From NCBI RefSeq assembly GCF_000003855.2, contig NW_003101682.1:2300280-2364279 (forward strand): a stretch of DNA of 64,000 bases, given 5' to 3'. The position numbers and the translations under genes were made by a program. Below the pieces are notes generated by a model. That model was given only the letters and a program-made list of their open reading frames with translations, was not told the origin of the DNA and searched no databases. The stretch comes from Blastomyces gilchristii SLH14081 (Eukaryota; Ascomycota; Eurotiomycetes; Onygenales; Ajellomycetaceae). Positions within the stretch are counted from its first letter, which is position 1. Each line of letters begins with the position of its first letter. Positions 37,936 to 50,690 of this stretch are shown here, piece by piece.

Positions 37936-38618
37936 GTAACAGTTAATGCAAAAAAAAAAGATCTTAGAAATAGTTTTTTACTTCTCTTCAAAAAGTAAGA
38001 TGTTTTTCTCTGAATTTTATACAATATTCTTACAAAGAATTAAAAACAGAGTTGTTTTCTGTCATAATTTCATATTCTTTTAAGTAAGAATTACTTTTTC
38101 AGTGACTGAAGAGCTTTCATTAATACTTAATTCTTTTTTACACTCTTTATTAACTGATTTGAGTTGCACACTTGTTGTGTGAGAAGAATTGAATGATTTA
38201 GAATAAAATTGAATAGTTTTAATCAATTTCTCTGTAAAAAATTGATTTATTTTTTGTCAGTTTTTCTCTTAAAAACTGTTATATTATCTGATTTACTATT
38301 AATTGATATCATACTTTTCCTCACTGTATCTCAAGAAAGAGATTATAAAGATTTTATTAATTTATCTTAAAAATCAATTTTAGTTTATTAGATTCTCTTC
38401 AAAAATCTAACCTAGTTACTGAACTAGTGTGAAAAAAATCAGGTGTTTATACACAAAAGTCTGCTAGTCTTCTTTTGAAATAGTCTGATCAACTTTTCAA
38501 TTGAAAACAGGCTTAGAAACCTTCTAATTGAAACAGTCTGATCAACTTTTTAATTCAAAAGAGTTTAATAAATATCTTAATTGAATTAGTCTGATCAACT
38601 TTTCATTGAGTAAAAACA

Positions 38619-40238
38619 ATGAGTTCAAAAGTACACTCAGTTGATGTGGAAAAAGATGCTTTCTCAAATACTATTCCTGAGATTGAAATTCTGAAGAGAA
38701 GAAAGAAAGAAGAAATAGAGAAATAACAAGTTCTTAAAATACAGAAACTTGAAAAAGCAAGTAAAATTCTTGAAAAGCAGTGTCTGAGTGAGATGAATGA
38801 AGAAGTTCTGTTAATTCTTCATGCTCAGACTAGACAACTACAGAAAGTGATCAAGTTCAAACTTGAAATTTCAAACACAGTTCAAAAAACTTTGAAAATT
38901 TCTAATACAATCACTGACTCTTCAGTTTACTCTTCTTTCTTTTCTACTTCTTCTTCTTATTCTTCTTTAAATCAGAAGAAAACATATGCTCAAGCAGCTG
39001 AATCTGCTATCTCTAAACCTGCTATCTCTAAATCTGCTATCTCAAAACCTGCTCAAAATTCTGAGAAAACTGAGAAGAATACTGCTTATACTTCTAGTGA
39101 TAGAAGAGTGAAGAAAAAAATGCAAAAAGAGAAAAATCTTCAAATCTTCAGAAATAGAAGACTTATTGTCAAAGTCTCAAATCAGGACATATTACAGAGA
39201 AATAAGCTAAACTCAAACCTTATTTTCAGAATTAGAAATGAAATCAATCAACAGTTCTTTTCTCAGTTAATGACTGATATTGAAGTTCAAAAACCAGTTA
39301 TAGCTTTAATTAAGTCATTCTTCTTTGAAAACTTCATCATTCTGACTACAATGTCTGAATTCAGTGCTGAATTCCTTATTCAGAATGAGAATCTCTGAAA
39401 ATCAGCAGTAGAATCTTTGTTAAACACAATAATTCTATCTGAGAGAGATGAAAAGTGAGACAAATTCATTCTTTATAATATTTCAGTTGAAATTTTTGAC
39501 TGTGAAGAAGAAATGCTACTTCTTAAAAATGAATTAGAAGAATATAACTCTATTCAACTGAGAAAGAAGTCTGTATGACTAAATTCAATTGAGTTCAGAC
39601 AAAGCAGAAGAAATGCCTCTGTTCTAGTATATACAAAGATAATAAAACAGTCAAAGATCTCTGAAGTAAGAGTAGCAGATTTGAAAATGAGAGTTCATGA
39701 ATACAAAGACTCAAGAATGAATCTCAAAGCTCAAACACAGTGTTTAAACTGTCAAAGATATGAACACTTTGTAATCTTCTATTTCAGAGACTCAAAATAT
39801 GCATTCTGTGTCAGAGATCACAAAACTAGTGAGCATAAATGTGAAACATACTCAAAAAGAGGTGAAATATATCAACACACTCTGCTTAAATGCTCTAATT
39901 GCAAAGAAAAACATATATCTAGCTCAAAAGAATGTATGTTTGCTCCAAGAACTCAAAAGAACTGGAGAAAAGATGAAGCTCAGAGTAAATCTAGAACTGA
40001 AGAGAATAGTCAAGCCAGTAAACTCACAACTGCAAGCTCAAAAAGAAGAAACTCTCAACTATCTAAGTCTTCAAACTTCAATTCTTCAGCTAAATATAAA
40101 CAGAATTTGAATCCTCAAACTTCTGTTAAGATTAGAGAATTGAGAAATGACTCTGATAATAAACTAGATATAATACAAGCAGTTAAGATTTCTACTTTTC
40201 AGAACAGTTATAATCTACTATCTAATGATAGTGATTAG
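38619..40238 (+). pseudogene. LINE ORF1 (gag-like, zinc knuckles), copy B
   Basis: A 539-residue frame from ATG 38619 with a handful of stops. The longest open parts are 38793-39398 and 39681-40238. The N-terminus is charged and helical ('ILKRRKKEEIEK'). A Ser/Tyr-rich then Ala/Lys/Pro linker follows. The middle is globular ('QRNKLNSNLIFRIRNEINQQ'), and three Cys-rich knuckles lie around residues 370-435 ('CLNCQRYEHF', 'FCVRDHKTSEHKC', 'CSNCKEKHISSSKEC'). A basic Ser-rich tail ends the protein. The knuckle pattern is that of I/Tad LINE ORF1, an RNA-binding partner of ORF2. Confidence 0.85.
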
Positions 40239-40261
40239 ATTCTACTCTACTCTCTTTTAGT

Positions 40262-43200
40262 ATGAATATACAACAAAAACAATAAAAAAAGTTTAAAAAC
40301 TCTTCAAAAATCACATTTATTTAAAATAATGTGAATAGAAACTCAAATTGCATTTATTCTTGTCTTCAAATTACATTTGAATAAAAAGTTGATTTTATAC
40401 TACTTCAGAAGCTGAATTTTGATGCTGAGTAAAAATATGTCATTTCTCATTCAAGCTACTACTGCTTTTTATCTCAAAAGTCTGAGATAAAGTCAAGAGT
40501 AGTGATCTATGAAAGAAAGAGATCAAGATATCAATTTAATCTAAGATTTGATATCATGTCTGACTCTGATATTCTGGTGAGTGATATTATAGATAAAGAA
40601 AATGAGTTTAATACTATACAGCTTATAAATATCTATAATGAAAAGTCATTGAAGAAATATAACAATGACTGAACAATTGATAGAGGATTTCTGAACATAA
40701 CTTTACCAAGAAACTCTATAATTATAGAAGACTTCAATATACATCATTTCTGATAGAATTCAAAATGCAAGAGAGTAGTGAGAGCTGATAATCTGATTGA
40801 ATGAATCTTTGAGCATTCAATAGATTTGATTAATAAGTCTGATTAACAAACATTCTTTACAAAAGACATGAAACAGAAGTCTATTATAGATCTAATCTTC
40901 ATGTCACAAAATCTAATGAAAAGAAGACTTGTAAACTAGTTTATTAATTCAAATGAGACATCAGGATCAGATCATGAGATTATTCAATTTAATATTGAAC
41001 TGAGTGAAAAACAAATGAGTGAAAATCCTCTTCTCTCTAATCAGTATAACTTTGAAAAAGCTGATTGAAAAGCAGTTAAAGAAAGTATAAAACTGTTAAA
41101 ATCTGAAAGATAGAATGAGCTATATTGAAATTCTGGTCAAGATATCTCAAATGAAATGCTTGAGAATAGAGTGAAGCTTATTACATCTATTATTCTAACA
41201 AGTATTAGAGATAATATTTCAAAGAGAAAATCTTCTGAGTATTTAAAATCTTAGTGAAATGAGAATAACTCATCTAAAAGAAAAGAATTAACTACTGCTA
41301 GAAGAAATTGAAAGAATGATGTAATATCTGATAAAGAGTTCAAAGCTGTCAGAAATGAATATTTTTCAGATATTACAAGAGCTAAAACAGACTGCTGAAA
41401 TAAATTTCTTGAAGAAGCACAAGAGAAGAAAGTTTTTAAAGCTTTTAACTATACTAAAACAAGAAGTGTAGCAAAACTTCCAGCCTTAGAATATGAGTTT
41501 CAGAATGAATTATATATAGTAAACTCTTTTGAGGAAAAATGTCAAGCTTTCATGAGAATTCTCTTTCAGAACTCGCCAGATTCAGATTCAGATTCAGAGA
41601 AAGAGAATATATCACTTCTCAACTACATCAATGAAAATGACTGAGAATAGCCTGATCTTACACAAGATGAATTAGAGTCAGCTATCTTCTCAAGTTCTGT
41701 TAAAACTGCTGCAGATCCTGATTCAATTAATCACTTGATTATTCAGAATACATAGTCCTACTTAAAGAATGAATATTTTGAGCTCTTTTTCAATCTCTTG
41801 AAAAATGAATATTATTCTGAATGCTGGAGAGAAGCCACTGAAGTGATTCTTGCAAAACCTAATAGAAAAACTTCAATTCCTAAGTCATATAGAGTAATAT
41901 CTCTATTGAACTGCCTAGAAAAGGTTTTAGAAAAGATAATAGCTACTCAACTATCTTTTATAAGCTCTATAGATGATTCTCTTTTATTCAGTGAACAAAT
42001 GAGAGATAGAAAACAGTGTTCTGCAATTGACACTGTTCTCTCAGTTGTTCATGATATTCAAATAGCAAAGCATGAGAGTCTGGTCTCAACTGCAGTTTTT
42101 ATTGATATAAAAGAAGCATTTGATCATGTTTCAAAGTCAAAGTTAATTCAGATATTGAAGATATTAAAACTGTCACTTTCTCTAATAAAATGAGTTAACT
42201 GTTTTATATCTAAAAGAAGTATACAACTCTTCTTTGATGAAATGAAATAAGATAAGACTGAGATAAAAATAGAAGTATCACAGAGATCTTCAATCTCACT
42301 TATTTTATTTACAATATACACTGTATATCTATTTAAAAATAGAAATATGAGAATAGTGCAATCTTCAAGTTATGTGAATGATATTGATCTAGTCTACAGC
42401 TCAAAAACTATCAAAGAGAATTTGAAAGTAATTGAAGAAGCTGTAAAGAAAATCTTTGTTAGAGTAGATATCAATCAAATTCAATTTAATATAAATAAAA
42501 CTGAGTTAATTCACTTCTTTCTGAGATTCAATGAGAAAGAACTATCTCTAACTCTTTTAAATAGAGAGATTAAACCCAGTGTAAATATCAAATGATTAGA
42601 AGTATGATTAAACTCCAAGTTGAATTTTAAATATCACATTCAACAAAGAACTGTCAAGGCAGAAAGACTATTGAATAACATAATCAGACTATTAAATACA
42701 GAGAGAGGTCTATTCTTCCAGGCTATGAGACAGTTATATATAGCCTGTATTACATCAGTAGCTGATTATGAAGTTCAAGTTTAGTGAAATAATTAAGAGA
42801 ATTTCACTGAACTCTTTCAAAGTCTGTAGAACAGAGCCTTGAAAAGAATTCTGAGAGCATTTAAATCATCTTCTATTAAAGTAATGAAAATTGAAGCTTC
42901 AATTCCTTCTCCTGCTATTAGATTTGAAAAGGCCTGTATGAACTATGCTCTGAGAGTTGTAAAGATGAGCTCAAATTATATAATCAGAGAAAGAGTATCT
43001 TCTTCATTTTCATCAATTAACTCTGAAAATGAACTGAATTGAAATAGATTTCTTGATTGAAATGAAAATAATTCTTCAAAGAAAATGCCTTCTCAACTGT
43101 ATAGACTATGCTCTCTGATTAAAAATCAATTTTCTTCTTTAAATGTTGAAAAAGTTGATCATAAGAAGTTATCTCTCTGGAGAGAAAAGCTTGAATCTCT

Positions 43201-44224
43201 TATAGACTTATAAATAAGTGAACTATCAAAAGAGAAAGAATATAAACAGCATTTGAAGAGAATTTCTACAATCAATATAAAGGACTCTATTCTGATTTAT
43301 TCAGATAGCTCAAAAAATAAGAACTTGAATAGATTAGATGCAGACATTGCTTATACTGAAGATAATATCAATTTTATCTCAGATTTCTGAAATCTAGGCT
43401 CTGAATGTGAAGTCTTTGATGCTGAACTATTTGCAATAGTGAAAGCTTTCAAACTCATTGAAATAAAATCTTATAAAAGAGGAAATTGTTTGAAAGAGGC
43501 ATGAATATTCTCTGATAGTCAAGCTGCTTTAAAAAGACTTAGAAATAGTCAGATTCATAATGATCAAATGAATCTTGAACTGATCTTAAACTCTATTTTG
43601 AAAATTCAAAAGAGAAGAATATCAAAGCTGATAATTCATCTGCACTGAGTTCCTGCTCATATGAATATTCATGACAATGAATTGACTGATTCAGCTGCAA
43701 AAAAGAGTGCAGAATTAAGCAGATCTATTCAAAAAATTATGTCCTGATCTTTTATAAAGAGAAAAATAAAAGAATCTTGTTTAGACAAGTGAAATGAAAG
43801 CTGGCAGAAACAAAAGAAGAGTATACATTATTCAAGATTTGAAACAAAACCCAAGTGGAAATCTTGTTCAATTAAATGTAAAAAGAAAATATTCTCATCT
43901 ATAATACAGCTGAAACTAGGACATGGCTATTTCAAATCTTATATACAAAGATTTGATAATAGATTTGACTCAATAGAATGCTCATTCTGCAATACAAATG
44001 AGAATCCTGAGTATATTGTAATACACTGTGCATTATATAATAGTCTCAGAGCCAGATTGAAAGAGAAGTATGATCTAAATCAATTAAATATGAGATTCTT
44101 ATTCTCAACTGAGACAGGAATTAAATACTTAATAGACTTTCTATCAGAAACTCAAGCAGCTATAAGAAAATGACTAAATTCAGAATTATCTGAATATGAA
44201 GAGAAGGAAATCAACCAGATATAG
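40262..44224 (+). pseudogene. LINE ORF2 (endonuclease, RT, RNase H), copy B
   Basis: A 1,320-residue frame, in register to TAG 44222-44224. AP-like endonuclease (about 40262-41000): 'IIEDFNIHHF' at 40721, where the usual Gly before Asp reads Glu, and 'SGSDHEI' near 40965. Reverse transcriptase (about 41780-42640): 'NRKTSIPKSYRVISLLNCLE', 'FIDIKEAFDH', 'SSISLILFTIYT' and 'SYVNDIDLVYSS', in which the first Asp of the catalytic pair is Asn. RNase H (about 43400-43740): 'FSDSQAALKRL' and 'VPAHMNIHDNEL'. The C-terminus carries 'CSFCNTNENPEYIVIHC'. It would nick DNA, reverse-transcribe the LINE RNA and probably also the SINE RNA. TGA stops replace Trp repeatedly. Confidence 0.88.
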
Positions 44225-44640
44225 TCTGTTAAAACAGCTATATACTATCTTTTAATAATTTGTTTTGTTACAGTCTTTCTTTATTTTATCTTTTCATTTC
44301 AATTTCTTTCTGTCTATCTATTTAATATGTCTATCTTTAAGACTGTGTTCTCTTTTCCTTTGTCATGATATTGTCAAATGATTTCAAAGTATGAGATGAT
44401 GTTAAAACACTGCAATTTGTAAACAGTTTTTGTATTCTGAGCTGGAATTTTCTGATTTTGTATATCTGAAATTGATGAATGTATAATAGTTAACTTTACA
44501 GATATAGGAAAAACCCTGAGAACTAAAAGTTCTCAGGTAGATGTCATAGTCTCTGACTGCATACATCTATAATTGAAGAATAATAATAATAATAACACTA
44601 TAACTTCATACATAATAAAACTCATAACAATTTTGAGTTA

Positions 44641-46231
44641 AGCCGCTTTAAAAAGACTTAGAAATAGTCAGATTCATAATGATTAAATGAATCTTAAACT
44701 GATTTTAAATTCTGTTTTAAAAATTTAAAAAAGAAGAATATTAAAACTGATAATTCATCTACACTAAGTTTCTACTTATATGAATATTCATGATAATGAA
44801 TTGACTGATTCAGCTGTAAAAAACAGTTCAGAATTGAGCAGATCTATTCAAAAAACAGTGTTCTAGTCTTTTATAAAGAAGAAGATAAAAGAATTTTATT
44901 TAGATAAATAAAATGAAATCTGACAGAAATAAAAGAAGAGTATACATTATTCAAGATTTAAAACAAAACTCAAGTGAAAATCTTGTTTAATTAAATGGAA
45001 AAAGAAAATATTCTCATCTATAATTCAGCTGAAACTAGAACTAGACTGACTGTGTGACCGTGTCTGGGACCAGGACCAGATTTTTTGATAGTCTCATTAT
45101 CAATTCAACTGATCCCATTACACGGTTTTAACATTAGATAGTAGTCTCATACTGTTTCAGTGAAACTTACTGTCTACTCTTGTCACATTTTTCAAATGAG
45201 ACTATGATTTTCACTTCTCAATTTAAATTATTTTTATTGCTTTAAATGACTTTAAATCTCATTTGAGTGTTATCAAAAAGCGTTAGTTTTTAAAATATTA
45301 AAAATAGTCTAAAAAAAACCTTAAAATGTCTAAAAATAGTAACTTTATGCCAAGAATGAGACTAAATGAAATCAAATGAGATCACTTTCTCATTTTTTTC
45401 AAGTTATGGTTTCATTTTAAGATCTGATATATAGTCACTTTACATGTTTTTTTGATAGCCAGTCCCAGCAGGATTCACGCTAAGAAATGTATGAGACCAG
45501 ATCAAATGAGATCAAACATGAAATTCATGGTCCCGGCGGCCAGTCTAACTAGAACATGATAATTTCAAATCTTATATACAAAGATTTGATGATAGATTTA
45601 ATTCAATAGAATACTCATTCTACAATGTAAATAAAAATTCAGAGTATATTATAATACACTGTGTATTATATAATAGTCTCAGAGTCAGATTAAAAGAGAA
45701 ATATAATTTAAATTAATTAAATATAATATTCTTATTCTTAACTGAGATAGAAATTAAATACTTAATAGACTTTCTATCAGAAACTCAAGCAGCTATGAGA
45801 AAATAACTGAATTTAGAAATATCTGAATATGAAGAGATGGAAATTAATCAGATATAATCTGTTAAAATAGTTATATACTATCTTTTAATAATTTTGTTTT
45901 ATTATAGTCTTTCTTTACTTTATTTCTTTCTTTTCTATTCTTTTCTATCTACTTATTTAATGTGTCTATCTTTAAGAGTTTGTTCTCATTTCTTTTATCA
46001 TGATATTTTCAAATGATTTCAAAGTATCAAAAGGTGTTAAAATACTGCAATTTGTAAAGAGTTTTTATATTTCAGACTGAAATTTTCTGATTTTACATAT
46101 CTAAAATTAATAAATGTATAATAGTTAACTTAATAGATATTAGAAAAACTCTGAGAATTAAAAGTTCTCAGATATATATTATAGTCTCTGACTGTATACA
46201 TCTATAATTGAAGAATAATAATAATAATAAT
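44641..46231 (+). mobile_element. LINE copy, 5'-truncated, heavily mutated, split by a MITE
   Basis: Starts within RNase H (equivalent to 43525) and runs to a GAAGAATAATAATAATAAT tail. Interrupted at 45042-45547 by a 506-bp element. It is more AT-rich than the other LINE copies: many CA and CT sites kept elsewhere are TA or TT here. Confidence 0.87.
45042..45547 (-). mobile_element. 506-bp hAT-type MITE, copy 4
   Basis: Exactly 506 bp with TAGACTGACTGTGTGACCGT at the left and GGCGGCCAGTCTA at the right. Perfect 8-bp duplication ACTAGAAC (45034-45041 and 45548-45555). It interrupts the LINE fragment, so it is younger. Confidence 0.95.
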
Positions 46232-46252
46232 AGTAACAGAGATCTGTGTCAG

Positions 46253-46758
46253 TAGACTAGCTGCTGAGATTATGAATTTTATATTTGATTTTATTTAATC
46301 TGATTCTATACATTTCTTGACATGAATCTCACTGAGACTAATCATTAAAAAAACATGCAAAGTGACTATATATCAGATCTCAAAATGAGATCATGACTTA
46401 GAAAAAATAAGAAAGTGATTTCATTTGATTTCATTTAGTCTCATTCTTGGCATAAAGTTACTATTTTTAGACATTTTAAGGTTTTTTTCAGACTATTTTT
46501 AATTTTGTAAAAAGTAACACTTTTTGGTAACACTCAAATGAGATTTAAAGTCATTTAAAGCAATAAAAATGATTTAAATTGAGAAGTGAAAATCATGATC
46601 TCATTTGAAAAATGTGATAAGAGTAGACAGTAAGTCTCACTGAGACAGTATGAGACTACTATCTAATGTTAAAACAGTGTAATGAGATCAGTTGAATTGA
46701 TAATGAAATCATTAAATATTCTGATTCTGGCTTCAGACACGGTCACACGGTCCGTCTA
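46253..46758 (+). mobile_element. 506-bp hAT-type MITE, copy 5
   Basis: Exactly 506 bp with perfect 8-bp duplication TGTGTCAG (46245-46252 and 46759-46766). The left end is RIP-altered (TAGACTAGCTGCTGAG), while the right end keeps GGTCACACGGTCCGTCTA. Confidence 0.94.
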
Positions 46759-47085
46759 TGTGTCAGATTCATAGCCTTGTGAACATTATTCTCATGAACT
46801 CAATTATTATTAGAGAATATCAAACTTCTGTTTTAAGTATTTAATAAGATTTCTTGTTCAGATAGTCAGACAAGTTCTAGTATAAGATTATAGTTAAGAT
46901 TATTAACTTTATATATATAAGCATGTTCATGTTGATGTTCTCTGACATCTATATTTAATTTCATCATGTAATGAGTGCAAATGTCTTTTAAGTCATCAAA
47001 TTCTATAAGAAGTCAGAGTTTTAATAAGAAGATATACTGAAGATTATAATATCTTACAAGTGAAGATTTAATCATTACATAGTAG
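46759..47085. other. AT-rich spacer, no gene seen
   Basis: Short sequence between two MITE copies; no recognisable coding or repeat structure apart from the flanking target duplications. Confidence 0.5.
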
Positions 47086-47591
47086 TAGACTGGCTGCTGA
47101 GATTATGAATTTCACATTTAGTCTCATTTAATCTGATCTCATACATTTCTTGATGTGAATCCCGCTAAGACTAATCATTAAAAAAACATGCAAAGTAACT
47201 ATATATCAAATCTCAAAATGAGATCATAACTTAGAAAAAATAAGAAAGTGATCTCATTTAATTTCATTTAATTCTATTCTTAGTATAAAGTTACTATTTT
47301 TAGACATTTTAACATTTTTTTTAGCCTATTTTTAATTTTTGAAAAAGTAACACTTTTTGATAATGCTTAAATGAGATTTAAAGTCATTTAAAGTAATAAA
47401 AATAATTTAAATTGAGAAGTGAAAATCATGATCTTATTTGAAAAATGTGATAAGAGTAGACAGTAAGTCTCACTGAGACAGTATAAAACTACTATATAAT
47501 CTTAAAATCATTTAATGAGATCAGTTGAATTGATAATGAGACTATCAAATATTCTGATCCTGGTTTCAGATATGGTCACACGGTCAGTTTA
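47086..47591 (+). mobile_element. 506-bp hAT-type MITE, copy 6
   Basis: Exactly 506 bp. The target duplication has one C/T difference: CATAGTAG (47078-47085) and TATAGTAG (47592-47599). Left end TAGACTGGCTGCTGAG. Confidence 0.92.
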
Positions 47592-49481
47592 TATAGTAGC
47601 ATAGACCGCTGTCTATCATAACTTTCATATTATACATGTTGTCTATCACAGTAGATATAAGAATCGTATTCAATATTATTTTCTCTTTAAATGATTATTA
47701 TTTAATCTCTTCAAGCTTCTACTTGTAAGTTTGAGTAGAAGTTAATCTTTTCTCTATTTTATCAGAGTATTTTTATAGCTATCTTCTGAATCTTTCTTTA
47801 ATATAACATGATTGATGCAGACAGATACATATTCATTCTTTAAGTGAGAAGACACTGATATTTCTCTTAAGTAAGAAGATATGTAGACTGATTAGCAGCT
47901 AAGAGTAATATGTTCTAATCAGTTATAATTAATGCATATCTCTTATTAATATCAATCAGTAACTTCTTCAGAAGTGATTTCAGAGACTTAGAAATCTGTT
48001 CAAATAATGAAAACCTTTGTTTATATATAGATATTTAAGTTCACTTAGTTTATAATATCTGTATTATTATTCTTTGATACAGATGTATAAGTAACTGAGA
48101 TATAATATCTTCTGTTACTGTTCTGTATACTCTTAAGCTTAGTAAGACAGTTATTCAATGTCTGAAGTTATATACAGAAGTCTTTATAAGTCAGGTCTTT
48201 ATCTATACTTATAAGAGTCTGTAAGAGTTTGAAAGTTAGTATCTTCTTAAGCATGTTAATGTTTATTCAATTCTCTTAAGATTAATCACCTACTTTCAAA
48301 ATCTTAGTATTAAAGTCAGAGATAAATGTAGTGAGAGAAATATTTCTCTGCTAAACACTCTGTAATTAATTTAATACTTTCTGCTATGTAGTAGTATCTC
48401 TGAACAGAACATTGAGATATCTGATAATATTATCAGATATATATAACACTGATTCACATACTTTTATTCATGAATGAAACTTCTGTCTTATGTAATTCTT
48501 TAATTAATTATTAATATACTAATCTTGATTAGTTAATAAACTAATAACATCTTCATCTACACTTAGTTTCACAAGCATTTTCAATCTCTATAATGAGTAG
48601 AGAGTGAGATCAGAAGTATTGAAATATATAAGAGTGTTTAAGTATTTTCTCAGTATTTATATTATATTTTTATTCAATTCTGTCAGTATTGAAATTATCT
48701 GTACAGAGGTTTCTTATTGAGATAATCATTAGATTTCTTCATATTAATGTTATTAAGTTACATGTATATCAGCTATCTGTTATTATTATAATTTCAATAT
48801 TACTCAGAGTTATTATAGTACTGTATCTATATTTACATTTAAGAGTTTTCTTATGTTATTAGTAGATATATTGTTCATTGAATATATAATATCTGTGAAA
48901 TTGAAAGAAGTGTAATTGTATAAATATCTCATATATCTAAGATATCAGAACTCTCAGATTTTTCACTGATATTCTCTTATAAAATCTTATTCTCTTTATA
49001 AAATTTTATTCTCTTTATAAGATCTTGTTACAGAGTCAGAGTGACTGATAAGTAAGCTTCTATTTAAAGACTTAGTGTTTACTTAACTGATTATTTATTT
49101 CTCTATTTCTTATATATTGTTACACATTCAGATATCTTTTCAATAAGTAATTATTTTTAATAAGAAGATAATAAATATTATTCAAGTATAAGAGATCTAC
49201 ACTAAATAAATCAGTATAATATATATAGATCTTATAATATAAAAGTGAAAAATATTAGAGAAGAAAAAAATAGAAAGTGCAGAAATCAGTAATTGAAGTG
49301 AATATTTATACATATACACAGTGAAGCTTCAGAGTAAAAGAATAAAAATTTCAGAGTAGAAGAATAGAAATTCTGTAGATTTTTCAGCTGAGAATCAGTG
49401 ACTGAGAATCAGAGCTTTCAGTGAAATCTATGAAGTGTAATGAAATAGTCTATATAATTGATTAAGTGCAGCCTGCCACAT
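47592..49481. other. AT-rich gene-free region including an inverted copy of repeat R
   Basis: No open frame of 60 or more codons and no recognisable protein. The right end (about 49050-49460) is the reverse complement of parts of 6170-7060. The rest is strongly AT-rich, unclassified, and probably old repeat sequence. Confidence 0.5.
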
Positions 49482-49670
49482 CATTACTTTTTAAAAAATT
49501 AAAAATAGTTTAAAAAAAACTTTAAAATCTCTAAAAAGAGTAACTTTATACTAAGAATAAGACTGAATAAAATTAAATGAAATCACTTTCTTAATTTTTC
49601 TAAGTTATAGTCTTATTTTGAGATCTGATTAATAGTTACTTTGCATGTTTTTTTAATGATTAGTCTTAGT

Positions 49671-50690
49671 TAGACTGACTGTATGACCGTGTCTGAGACC
49701 AGAATCAGATTTTTTAATAGTCTTATTACTAGACTGACTGTGTGACTGTGTCTGAGATCAGAATCAGATTTTTTGATAGTTTTATTATCAATTTAACTGA
49801 TCTCATTACACAGTTTTAACATTAGATAGTAGTCTCATACTGTCTCAGTGAGACTTACTGTCTACTCTTATCACATTTTTCAAATGAGATTATAATTTTC
49901 ACTTCTCAATTTAAATTATTTTTATTACTTTAAATGACTTTAAATCTTATTTAAATGTTATCAAAAAGTGTTACTTTTTAAAAAATTAAAAATAGTCTAA
50001 AAAAAACCTTAAAATGTCTAAAAATAGTAACTTTATATTAAGAATGAAACTAAATGAGATCAAATGAAATCACTTTCTCATTTTTTTCAAGTCATGGTTT
50101 CATTTTAAGATCTTATATATAGTTACTTTACATGTTTTTTTAATGACTAGTCTCAGTGAGATTCATATCAAGAAATGTATAAGATTAGATTAAATAAGAT
50201 TAAATGTAAAATTCATGATTTCAGTAGTTAGTTTACTTATTATCAATTTGACTGATTTTATTACACAGTTTTAACATTAGATAATAGTCTTATACTATCT
50301 CAGTGAAACTTACTATCTACTCTTATTATATTTTTCAAATGAGATTATGATTTTCACTTCTCAATTTAAATTATTTTTATTACTTTAAATGACTTTAAAT
50401 CTTATTTAAGTATTATTAAAAAGCATTACTTTTTAAAAAATTAAAAATAGTCTAAAAAAAATCTTAAAATATCTAAAAATAGTAACTTTATATCAAGAAT
50501 GAGACTAAATGAGATTAAATGAGATCACTTTCTCATTTTTTTCAAGTCATGGTTTCATTTTAAGATCTCATATATAGTCACTTTGCATGTTTTTTTAATG
50601 ACTAGTCCCAGCGGGATTCACACTAAGAAATGTATGGGACCAGACCAAATGGGATCAAACATGAAATTCATGGTCCCGGCGGCCAGTCTA
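49671..50690 (-). mobile_element. 506-bp hAT-type MITE, copy 8 (middle of the nest)
   Basis: Made of 49671-49729 plus 50236-50690. These sum to 514 bp, which becomes exactly 506 once the 8-bp duplication caused by the inner copy is removed. Starts TAGACTGACTGTATGACCGT and ends GGTCCCGGCGGCCAGTCTA. The right portion, nearest the gene island, is much less mutated than the left. Confidence 0.93.
49730..50235 (-). mobile_element. 506-bp hAT-type MITE, copy 9 (innermost, heavily mutated)
   Basis: Exactly 506 bp. Target duplication CTTATTAC (49722-49729) and CTTATTAT (50236-50243), one C/T difference. The right end reads TTCAGTAGTTAGTTTA where sister copies have CCCGGCGGCCAGTCTA: all differences are C-to-T or G-to-A. 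Confidence 0.93.

Larger units (their letters stand above)
37936..44596 (+). mobile_element. Long I/Tad-type LINE, copy B (best preserved)
   Basis: A 6.66-kb copy: leader 37936-38618, ORF1 38619-40238, a 23-bp spacer, ORF2 40262-44224, then a 3' UTR of about 370 bp ending in (AAT)n. Both frames are in register from start to stop and are interrupted only by in-frame stops, mainly at Trp and Gln positions, so the damage is mutational rather than by indels. Same architecture as 11278-17921. Confidence 0.9.

Noticed and set aside
7555..46231. AAT/TTA repeat runs as CRISPR or independent microsatellites
   Set aside because: They sit exactly at the 3' ends of LINE and SINE copies and there are no spacers.
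46253..47591. MITE ends with a TA target duplication (Tc1/mariner type)
   Set aside because: The leading TA is part of the element; comparing seven insertion sites shows an 8-bp duplication outside it.
1..50000. Mitochondrial origin because of the AT-richness
   Set aside because: The sequence is full of nuclear LTR, LINE and hAT elements and continues into nuclear genes with spliceosomal introns.
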